Positions 1-5,987 of a stretch of DNA of 35,731 bases are shown here, in pieces. Under the pieces are notes generated by a model. The model did not search any database and was not told where the DNA came from. It saw only the letters and a program-made list of their open reading frames with translations. This DNA comes from Methylobacterium sp. (GTDB lineage Bacteria; Pseudomonadota; Alphaproteobacteria; Rhizobiales; Beijerinckiaceae): the NCBI RefSeq assembly GCF_019750675.1, contig NZ_JAIEOF010000277.1:1-35731 (forward strand). Direction: 5' to 3'. Each line of letters begins with the position of its first letter. Position 1 is the stretch's first letter. The translations under genes and the position numbers were made by a program.

Positions 1-377
1 CGGCCCACGGCATCACCATCGAGGCGATGCCGTTGAACAGCGCGATCTGCGAGCCCGCCCGCGGCGCGGCGTTGAAGCCCGGCCGGCACGCGATCCGCGG
101 CTACGCCATCGCCAGCGACCGCGCGGTCGCCCGCGTCGACGTCTCGACGGATGGCGGCCGCAGCTGGGCGCAGGCCCGGATCGACCGCGATGCGGACGCG
201 CCCTACGCCTGGACGTTCTGGGAGATCGAGCGCGAGCTGACCGCTGGCGAGCACGAACTCGCGGTGCGGGCCTGGGATTCCGCCGGCCAGACCCAGCCGG
301 CAGCCCCCGACGACACCTGGAACTACAAGGGCTACCTCAGCGCCGCCTGGCACCGGGTGCGGGTGAGCGTCGCCTGA
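1..377 (+). CDS. Sulfite oxidase-type molybdopterin enzyme, C-terminal fragment
   Basis: The reading frame is open from base 3 and ends at TGA 375-377, so only the last ~125 residues are present and the gene starts outside the window. The fragment has the Ig-like fold signature of the Mo-co oxidoreductase dimerisation domain: an IRGYAIASD-like strand, a VDVSTDGGRSW strand-turn, 'WTFWEIE', and a terminal 'WNYKGYLSAAWHRVRV' with the conserved WN.KG. This domain follows the catalytic Moco domain in sulfite oxidases, which oxidise sulfite to sulfate, usually in the bacterial periplasm. The catalytic cysteine is not in view, so activity and cofactor are inferred from the family. Its stop lies 6 bases from the stop of the convergent DUF202 gene. 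A LysR regulator of the YeiE/CysB style nearby may be functionally linked. Confidence 0.8.
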   Translation, partial: AHGITIEAMPLNSAICEPARGAALKPGRHAIRGYAIASDRAVARVDVSTDGGRSWAQARIDRDADAPYAWTFWEIERELTAGEHELAVRAWDSAGQTQPAAPDDTWNYKGYLSAAWHRVRVSVA

Positions 378-383
378 TGACCC

Positions 384-755
384 TCACGCCCAGAGCAGGG
401 CGGTGGCCGCGAGACCCGAGATCGCGATCAGCAGGGCCCCGATCCCGACGGTGAGGAGGCGCGGCATCATCGGGATTTCGGCATGGGCCAGTCGCGCCCG
501 GATCGCACGGTCCCGCCACACGGCGCCGGCGAATGAGGCGAGCGCGCAGGCGATCAGCGTCAGCGACAGCACCTTCAGCGGCCAGACCGCCAGCACCTCC
601 CGCAGGAGGCGCTGCGCGGCGAGGCCGACGCCGAGGAAGGCGAGCCCGGTGCGAAGCCACGCCACGAAGGTGCGCTCGGCCGCCAGCACGGTCCGGTCCT
701 CGGCGAGCCTTACCCGGGGGTCGTCGGGGGGCACGGGTTTCGCGGGCTCGCTCAT
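384..755 (-). CDS. DUF202 (YidH-type) small membrane protein
   Basis: A 123-residue protein. Residues 13-45 carry the DUF202 signature (LAEDRTVLAAERTFVAWLRT), followed by three predicted membrane helices at about 31-50, 62-80 and 100-122. The biochemical role of this family is not established. The ATG at 753-755 overlaps the TGA of the upstream LysR gene (752-754) in an ATGA arrangement, so translation is probably coupled and the protein is the last member of the leftward sigma/anti-sigma/LysR operon. The same strand stays open upstream in this frame, but those upstream residues are arginine-rich shadow sequence, which is why the start is placed here. Membership in the ECF operon suggests an envelope-stress role; this is inference only. 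Confidence 0.82.
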   Translation of the reverse strand: MSEPAKPVPPDDPRVRLAEDRTVLAAERTFVAWLRTGLAFLGVGLAAQRLLREVLAVWPLKVLSLTLIACALASFAGAVWRDRAIRARLAHAEIPMMPRLLTVGIGALLIAISGLAATALLWA

Positions 756-1642
756 CCGGCATTCGCTGCCGCGATCAGGTCGAGAAGTGCATCGGCGGCC
801 CGGCTGCGGTAGCGCTCCTTGTGGCGCAGCACCCGGAACGGCCGGCTCGGTAAGTCGAACGCCGCCCGCACCAGGGTCCCGGCCCGAAGTGCTGCGGCGA
901 CCACGGTCTCGGACAGTACGGCGGCCCCGCCCCCGGCCTCGACGGCAGCGCGGACCGCCTCGTTCGAGGGCAGTTCGAGCGTGACCCGAAGCTGGGCGGC
1001 TGCGAGGCCGGCCGCACCCAGGGCCGCCTCGAAGGCCGAGCGGGTTCCCGATCCAGCCTCGCGCAGCACCCAATCGACCCCGGCGAGGTTTTCGGGTTCG
1101 AGGTCGGTCGCCCCGGCGAAGGCATGGCCAGGGGCGACCACGAGGACCAGTTGGTCCTGCGCGATGGTCGTACTCGCGAGCGTCGGGTCGTCCAGCGCCC
1201 CCTCGACAAAGCCGAGTTCGGCCTGCCCCGCGCGCACCGCGTCGGCGGCGTCGGTGGTGTTGCCCACCGCCAACCGGATGGCGATCTCAGGGTAGGCCCG
1301 GCGGAAGGCGACGAGGTGGCGCGGCAGCCAGTCGCTGGCGATGGTCTGGCTGGCATAGAGGGCCAGCGTCCCGCGTCGCATGCCACTGAGGTCGGCGAGC
1401 ACCAGTTCGGCAGCCTCGGCACGGGCGAGCACGGCGCGGGCCTCGACGAGGAACACGCGTCCCGCCTCGGTCAGCTCTATCCCGCGGCCGACCCGGTGGA
1501 ACAGCTTCGTCGCGTTTCGTCCCTCGATATTGGCGATCGCCGTGCTGACCGCCGACTGGACGAGGTTGAGCGCCTCGGCGGCCCGCGTCACGTGCTGCCG
1601 CTCGGCCACCGCCACGAAGATGCGGAGTTGGTCGAGGGTCAT
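752..1642 (-). CDS. LysR-family transcriptional regulator (YeiE/CysB-like)
   Basis: A 296-residue protein of standard LysR length. The N-terminal winged helix-turn-helix spans about residues 1-60 (MTLDQLRIFVAVAER, then RAAEALNLVQSAVSTAI). The C-terminal two-lobe effector domain runs from about 88 to 290 and includes 'GSGTRSAFEAAL', typical of the subgroup containing YeiE and CysB-like sensors of small anions. Its start codon (1640-1642) overlaps the anti-sigma stop, and its stop overlaps the DUF202 start, so it is embedded in an ECF operon rather than standing divergent to a target gene as LysR regulators usually do. A sulfite-oxidase gene ends just downstream on the other strand, so a sulfur-oxyanion ligand is plausible but not shown. 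Confidence 0.88.
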   Translation of the reverse strand: MTLDQLRIFVAVAERQHVTRAAEALNLVQSAVSTAIANIEGRNATKLFHRVGRGIELTEAGRVFLVEARAVLARAEAAELVLADLSGMRRGTLALYASQTIASDWLPRHLVAFRRAYPEIAIRLAVGNTTDAADAVRAGQAELGFVEGALDDPTLASTTIAQDQLVLVVAPGHAFAGATDLEPENLAGVDWVLREAGSGTRSAFEAALGAAGLAAAQLRVTLELPSNEAVRAAVEAGGGAAVLSETVVAAALRAGTLVRAAFDLPSRPFRVLRHKERYRSRAADALLDLIAAANAG

Positions 1643-2448
1643 GGTTGCCGCGGTGGAACCGGCAATCCACGGATCTGCGCATCAACCGCCTGCGCGACGG
1701 TCAACAGCCGCGCCTCGTCGGTGCGACCCGTGACGACGTAGGACATGCCGCCATCGACCCAGGAGAAGGCAGCCACATCGCCCTCGCGGGCGAAGCGGAA
1801 CACCGTGCGGCCATCCGCATCGCCCACGCGGCTGTAGAGCGTCAGCCGGGTGCCGTGATCGTCATCGTACATCAGCATCGCGGCGGCTTCGGAACCCGCC
1901 GGCAGCAGCCGGCCGCCCATCAGGCGGAAGCCGTAGGCCGTGAGGTCGGGGGTGGTCACCGCCCGGCCGAGGCGCTTCGAGAGCCACGTCACGAGGTGTG
2001 GCTTCTCGTCGGCGCGCACCTCCACCGGATGCAGCGCCTCGACCACGTAGGTGCGGAAGGCCGCCACCGCGTCGTCGGTCGCCGGCTCGGTTCGCGCGAG
2101 CGTGACCGTGGGTACCTGCCGCGCGGCATGGCCGAACCAGCCGGCGGCACCGCCGACCGCGAGGCAGAGCACGGCAGCCGCCGCGACCGGAAGCCAGCGC
2201 CCAGTTATCGGGCGATGTCGCGAGCGGATATTGGCCACCCGGAGCCGCGCCGGGATCGCCTCCTCGGCGATCGGCGCGAGGCGGGCACGCAAGCGCTCAC
2301 GCAGGGCGCGATCCGCCGAGACCTCGGCCGCCCGCGCGGGGTTTCCCCTGAGCCATGCCTCGACCAGCGCCTGCCGCTCCGGTTCAAGATGACCGTCGAT
2401 CAGGCCGTGCAGGTCGTCCTCGCCGACCGGGCGCGGATCCCCGCTCAT
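1639..2448 (-). CDS. Anti-sigma factor, single-pass membrane protein
   Basis: A 269-residue protein. The cytoplasmic N-terminal part (residues 1-80) has the short-helix composition of anti-sigma domains ('DDLHGLIDGHLEPERQALVE', then 'ERLRARLAPI'). One membrane helix lies at about 85-107 (WLPVAAAAVLCLAVGGAAGW). The C-terminal ~160 residues would be periplasmic. No HxxxCxxC zinc motif is present; the only cysteine I see is in the membrane helix, so this is not a zinc (ZAS) type. The GTG/ATG start region overlaps the sigma-factor stop by 4 bases (2445-2448) and the gene's own stop overlaps the LysR start, the classic coupled sigma/anti-sigma layout. It probably holds the preceding sigma factor at the membrane until an envelope signal releases it; the signal is unknown. 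Confidence 0.85.
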   Translation of the reverse strand: MSGDPRPVGEDDLHGLIDGHLEPERQALVEAWLRGNPARAAEVSADRALRERLRARLAPIAEEAIPARLRVANIRSRHRPITGRWLPVAAAAVLCLAVGGAAGWFGHAARQVPTVTLARTEPATDDAVAAFRTYVVEALHPVEVRADEKPHLVTWLSKRLGRAVTTPDLTAYGFRLMGGRLLPAGSEAAAMLMYDDDHGTRLTLYSRVGDADGRTVFRFAREGDVAAFSWVDGGMSYVVTGRTDEARLLTVAQAVDAQIRGLPVPPRQP

Positions 2449-2954
2449 TTCACCCTCCTCAACAAGCCGGTTCGGCCCGTTTCCAGAAAACTTCGCATCC
2501 GCTCCCGGGCTCGGCTTAACCGCGACATCACCGTGCCCAGCGGTACTCCGAGCACCTGCGCCGCTTCCGCATAAGACAGATCCTCGACCGCGACGAGCAG
2601 TAGCACTGAGCGCTGCTCCTCGGGCAGGGCGTCGAGTCCGGTGAGCACGTCGCGTGCCCCCATAACGGCCTCGGGGTCGGCACCCGGATCGGGCACCTGC
2701 TCCAAAGCCTCAGCGCCGACATCGATGCCGCGCCGGCCCCGGCGTCGAACAGTGCCGAGGAACAGGTTGCGCTCGATCGTGAACAGCCAGGCTCGCAGGT
2801 CGCCATCGCGGCGACGTCCAGACCAGGCGGATAACGCCCGCTCGAGGGTGTCCTGGACGAGGTCATCCGCCGCCTCGCGGTCCCGCAACAGCGCGACGGC
2901 GTAGCGCCGCAACGCTGGGATCTGCGGTTCGATGAGGGCGGCGATCTCGTCCAC
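2445..2954 (-). CDS. ECF-family RNA polymerase sigma factor
   Basis: A 169-residue protein consisting of sigma region 2 (about 12-75, with 'DLVQDTLERAL' and 'LRAWLFTIERNLF') and region 4 (about 110-160, with 'LSYAEAAQVLGVPLGTVMSRL'), as expected for an ECF sigma. The start is a GTG at 2952-2954, 13 bases after the stop of the upstream YxFxxD protein gene, so the two are probably co-transcribed. The stop overlaps the anti-sigma start. The spacer between the neighbouring divergent genes carries two copies of a -35/-10-like motif that are the obvious candidate targets; if so, the sigma factor activates its own operon. Confidence 0.93.
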   Translation of the reverse strand: MDEIAALIEPQIPALRRYAVALLRDREAADDLVQDTLERALSAWSGRRRDGDLRAWLFTIERNLFLGTVRRRGRRGIDVGAEALEQVPDPGADPEAVMGARDVLTGLDALPEEQRSVLLLVAVEDLSYAEAAQVLGVPLGTVMSRLSRARERMRSFLETGRTGLLRRVK

Positions 2955-2967
2955 GAGGCTTTACCGA

Positions 2968-3351
2968 TTAGGGCTTGGCGATGTGCCATGCACCGTTGAG
3001 GAATCCGTCGCCGGTGATGTCGCCGGGCTTCGTATCCTTGGCGAAGGTGTAGAGCGGCTTGCCCTTATAGGCCCACTGCATCGTGCCGTCGTCCCGCGTC
3101 ACCATCGTCCAGTCGCCACTAGCAGCCGAGCCGGAGGCGGCCATCAGTGCCGGCCAGTTGGCGGCGCAGGGGCCGTTGCACATCGACTTGCCGCCCATGT
3201 CCTTGTCGAAGGTGTAGAGGGTCATGCTCTTGGCATCGACGAGCGCCGGCCCCTTGGCAGTCTCGGCCGTCATCGCAGGCGCAGCGGCCTGGGCGGCGAC
3301 GGCGGAGAAGGCGAAGGCCGCAAAGGCGGCGCGGATCAGCATGGTGCGCAT
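2968..3351 (-). CDS. Secreted protein with two YxFxxD repeats (COG4315-type)
   Basis: A 127-residue protein with an N-terminal signal peptide (about residues 1-23, ending AQAAA). The mature part carries two copies of the repeat that defines this family of small secreted proteins: 'LYTFDKD' (45-51) and 'LYTFAKD' (100-106). Between them lies a conserved 'CNGPCAANWPAL' segment with Cys58 and Cys62. No lipobox cysteine follows the signal peptide, so despite the family's usual label it is probably soluble in the periplasm. Its function is unknown. The ATG at 3349-3351 is preceded by a GGAG site. It is the first gene of the leftward unit and has a candidate ECF promoter (3387-3417) about 35 bases upstream. 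Confidence 0.88.
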   Translation of the reverse strand: MRTMLIRAAFAAFAFSAVAAQAAAPAMTAETAKGPALVDAKSMTLYTFDKDMGGKSMCNGPCAANWPALMAASGSAASGDWTMVTRDDGTMQWAYKGKPLYTFAKDTKPGDITGDGFLNGAWHIAKP

Positions 3352-3386
3352 GAGTGAGGTCTCCGGCGGTCGACCATGACCGCATT

Positions 3387-3417
3387 GGGAGAGATGCCGA
3401 ACGGGCGCGTCTATTCC
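3387..3417 (-). promoter_or_regulatory. Candidate ECF-sigma promoter driving the leftward operon
   Basis: Read on the minus strand, GGAATA (3417-3412) is followed by 13 bases and then GGCATCTCTCCC (3398-3387). The same two blocks with the same spacing occur on the plus strand at 3476-3506. The motif ends about 35 bases before the start codon of the YxFxxD protein gene. The GGAA-type -35 element and short C-rich -10 element fit ECF promoter architecture. Assigning it to the adjacent sigma factor is inference. Confidence 0.65.
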
Positions 3418-3475
3418 ACTGACATTTGGAAAAGATCGATCACATCGGCAGGGCCGCCAATTCGTCCCCGGCCAG

Positions 3476-3506
3476 GGAATAAAATCGTTTCCCCGGCATC
3501 TCTCCC
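3476..3506 (+). promoter_or_regulatory. Candidate ECF-sigma promoter driving DUF305 and propeller genes
   Basis: GGAATA (3476-3481), 13 bases, then GGCATCTCTCCC (3495-3506). This is the exact counterpart of the minus-strand motif at 3387-3417, with identical 12-base downstream block and identical spacing. It ends 27 bases before the ATG of the DUF305 gene (3534), leaving room for a short leader with a GGGAGG ribosome binding site. Confidence 0.65.
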
Positions 3507-3533
3507 CTCGACAACGAACAGGGAGGACGGCTC

Positions 3534-3989
3534 ATGCGCGGAGCATTGGGATTTGCGCTCACGGCCGCCGTGATGGCCGGCGGCCTCGTCGGCGGCCGGA
3601 TGATGATGCCCCCGACGCTGGCCGCTGCCGAGCCGCCGGCCGTCGTCTCCGCGTCCTTCGACGCGATGATGGCGCAGTCGATGACGCGAATGCATGCCGA
3701 CATGATGGTCCCGCCCTCGGGCGATCCGGACCGCGACTTCGCCGCGATGATGATCCCGCACCACGAGGGCGCGATCGCGATGGCCCAGGCGGAGCTGCTC
3801 TACGGCAAGGATCCGGTCCTGCGCCGCCTCGCGCAGGGGATCATCGTCGAACAGGGCCAGGAAATCGCGGTGATGCGCCGGGCGCTCGCCGATCTCCCTC
3901 CCGCGCCGGATTCGTCCGCCGCAGCCACCCACCTTCACCACCATGGCACGGCCCCTGCCGCCGAGATGCCTTCGGAGAACCGCCGATGA
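3534..3989 (+). CDS. DUF305 family secreted protein, His/Met-rich
   Basis: A 151-residue protein with an N-terminal signal or anchor helix (about 5-31). The core DUF305 motif is 'MMIPHHEGAIAMAQAELL' (72-89), preceded by a Met-rich stretch (Met45-Met58) and by 'DPDRDFAAMM'. The tail has a 'HLHHH' cluster (133-137). DUF305 proteins have a ferritin-like helical fold and are often found near copper-handling genes; the density of His and Met here suits metal binding, but this is not demonstrated. A GGGAGG site precedes the ATG and the candidate ECF promoter at 3476-3506 lies just upstream. The stop overlaps the start of the next gene by 4 bases (3986-3989), so the two proteins are co-translated. 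Confidence 0.85.
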   Translation: MRGALGFALTAAVMAGGLVGGRMMMPPTLAAAEPPAVVSASFDAMMAQSMTRMHADMMVPPSGDPDRDFAAMMIPHHEGAIAMAQAELLYGKDPVLRRLAQGIIVEQGQEIAVMRRALADLPPAPDSSAAATHLHHHGTAPAAEMPSENRR

Positions 3990-5422
3990 AGACCGCCCTG
4001 ACCGTCCTCGCCCTCGCGTTGCTCTCCGGCTCGGCTCTCGCCGGGCAGGTTCCGGGCCCCGCGTCAGCACCCAATGTGCCGATCAGCGGCAAGGATCGGT
4101 TCTACACCTCGGATCAGTTCTCCAACACGGTCTCGGTGGTCGATCCCGCCGCCAACACCATGCTTGGGGTGATTCGGCTCGGCGACCCGACGCCGATGAA
4201 CCTGAGCCCGCTCTATCGCGGGCAGCTCCTCGTCCACGGCATGGGCTTCTCGCCCGACCACAGAACGCTGCTCGCGGTCTCGATCGGCTCGAACTCCGTA
4301 AGCTTCATCGACACGGCGACCAACACGGTCCGCCACACCGCCTATGTCGGCCGCGCGCCGCACGAGTCCTTCTTCACGCCGGACGGCCGGGAGGTCTGGG
4401 TGAGCGTGCGCGGCGAGGACTACATCGCCGTGCTCGATGCCGCGACCGCCAAGGAGACGCGCCGGATCACCGTGCCGAACGGGCCCGGCATGACGATCTT
4501 CTCGCCGGACGGCGCCTACGGCTATGTCTGCTCCAGCTTCAGCCCCGAGACGGTAGTGATCGACACGAAGACCCACACCATCGTCGGGCGCGTGAAGCAG
4601 GAGAGCCCGTTCTGCCCCGACATCGCCGCGACACCGGACGGCAAGCAGGTGTGGTTGACCCTCAAGGATGTCGGCCGGACCCAGGTGTTCTCTGCGACGC
4701 CGCCCTTCGCGCCGCTGAAGACCATCGAGACCGGGCCGATCACCAACCACGTCAACATCGTCTCGACCAAGGCCGGCCAGTTCGCCTACGTGACGATCGG
4801 CGGCCTGAACCAGGTCAAGGTGTTCCGCACCGACGACTTCACCCAGGTTGCCACCATCCCGACCGGCGCCCTGCCGCACGGGCTCTGGCCCTCGGGCGAC
4901 GGCAGCCGCGTCTATGTTGGCCTGGAGAACGCCGACAAGGCGGCGGTGATCGACACCGCATCGAACACGGTGATCGCCGAGGTGCCGATCGGCCAGGGAC
5001 CGCAGGGCGTGGCCTACGTCCCGAACGCCGTGCCGGAGGGGGACGGAAAGCAGAACCTCCAGCCGCTGGGCGCCGCCGGCAAGACCAGCGCGCTGACGCT
5101 CGCGGGCACCGATGGCAAGCCGGCGACGCAGGTGACCCTGTTCGACCAGGGCGTGTTGCAGACGCTGCAGGCCGCGGTCACGGGACTACCCGCGAAGATG
5201 CCGTTCGTGCTGGCGCTGGCCGCCGATCCGAAGGGGGCCGCCGGCCTGGAGCCGCTCGCCGCCTTCATGACCAACCCGGCCGGCGCGGCCATCGTCAACG
5301 CGATCGGCCCGATCCGCCAGATCACCCGCACGGATGCCGGCGCGAGCCGGCGCTACCTCGTGGTGGTCTCAGGCAGGCCCGGTGAACTCGGCGGCGTCGT
5401 CCAGATGCAGACTGTGGATTGA
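3986..5422 (+). CDS. Periplasmic YVTN/YncE-type beta-propeller protein
   Basis: A 478-residue protein with a signal peptide (about 1-19, SGSALA then GQ). Residues ~30-345 are built of repeated YVTN-like blades: 'FYTSDQFSNTVSVVDPAANT', 'VSFIDTATNTVRHTAYVG', 'AVLDAATAKETRRITV', 'VVIDTKTHTIVGRV', 'AAVIDTASNTVIAEVPIG'. Each has the D-x-A/T-T-N-T turn typical of the family. The last ~120 residues form a separate region with no motif I recognise. Such propellers occur in periplasmic metal, redox and surface functions, and the exact role cannot be read here. Translation is coupled to the DUF305 gene through the ATGA overlap, so the two probably act together under the adjacent ECF system. Confidence 0.85.
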   Translation: MKTALTVLALALLSGSALAGQVPGPASAPNVPISGKDRFYTSDQFSNTVSVVDPAANTMLGVIRLGDPTPMNLSPLYRGQLLVHGMGFSPDHRTLLAVSIGSNSVSFIDTATNTVRHTAYVGRAPHESFFTPDGREVWVSVRGEDYIAVLDAATAKETRRITVPNGPGMTIFSPDGAYGYVCSSFSPETVVIDTKTHTIVGRVKQESPFCPDIAATPDGKQVWLTLKDVGRTQVFSATPPFAPLKTIETGPITNHVNIVSTKAGQFAYVTIGGLNQVKVFRTDDFTQVATIPTGALPHGLWPSGDGSRVYVGLENADKAAVIDTASNTVIAEVPIGQGPQGVAYVPNAVPEGDGKQNLQPLGAAGKTSALTLAGTDGKPATQVTLFDQGVLQTLQAAVTGLPAKMPFVLALAADPKGAAGLEPLAAFMTNPAGAAIVNAIGPIRQITRTDAGASRRYLVVVSGRPGELGGVVQMQTVD

Positions 5423-5987
5423 ACGGGCGGCCTCACGAGCGCAGGAAGCAGGAATCCGAGAGCATACGTTCGCAGCACGCGTCCGGCTGCGATGTCTGCT
5501 TTCAAGGCCGCCATTGGATTGCTTCTATGACCGAGTAGGGTCGGAGGCAGAACGGCCGCTTCAGGGGGGAAGAACTCGGCTTCGCTCCCCACGCTTTGCG
5601 GACCGCTCGCTCGGTACCAGGCGTCAAACCGTTACGGCTGGATGCGAAGCTGCCTTTGTACAGTCCAGTGAAATCCTCACGCTGGGTGAGGTCATGCGCC
5701 TAATTTCGGCATGCTGCCTCCCTCTGTGAGTCGGTCGATAGGATATGTTTCGAAACGAGGTCCCTGGACCGATCTCGACGTTCTTGGCTATTTCCGTCCC
5801 TCGGTGAGATCGGAACGAGACCGTCCCTCGGAGCCGACTTGCGATCCGAAGACCACCGCGCGCAGTGGAGGTGAAGGGGGCGCGCAGCGCCGCTTGCGCT
5901 TGCCCCTTCGCCGGAACGAGCACGGTGGTATCCTGGCGCGGGTGGATCAGGGGCTTTTTCCAGAACCCGCCGGGAGGACGTACTCGG
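5423..5987. other. Gene-free, lower-G+C spacer before the helicase gene
   Basis: No convincing coding frame, RNA gene or terminator was found in these 565 bases. By hand count the rows 5641-5700 and 5701-5760 are 57% and 50% G+C, clearly below the coding rows on either side. The stretch contains an 11-base direct repeat (5794-5804 and 5821-5831). Around 5490-5560 the text (ATGTCTGCTTTC... GACCGAGTAGGGTCGG) resembles degenerate intergenic repeats seen in Hyphomicrobiales, from memory only. It may be the scar or flank of an insertion. Confidence 0.5.
5794..5831. repeat. Direct repeat CCGTCCCTCGG, two copies
   Basis: CCGTCCCTCGG occurs at 5794-5804 and again at 5821-5831, 27 bases apart from start to start (about 2.5 helical turns). 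It lies 157-194 bases upstream of the helicase start. It could be a regulator site or chance. Confidence 0.5.

Noticed and set aside
5480..5600. Possible transposase remnant in the spacer before the helicase
   Set aside because: No transposase motif or terminal inverted repeat could be found in any frame; only a vague likeness to dispersed intergenic repeats remains.
5865..5987. Longer N-terminus for the helicase
   Set aside because: The extra residues are not helicase-like and the GGGAGG site fits the ATG at 5988.
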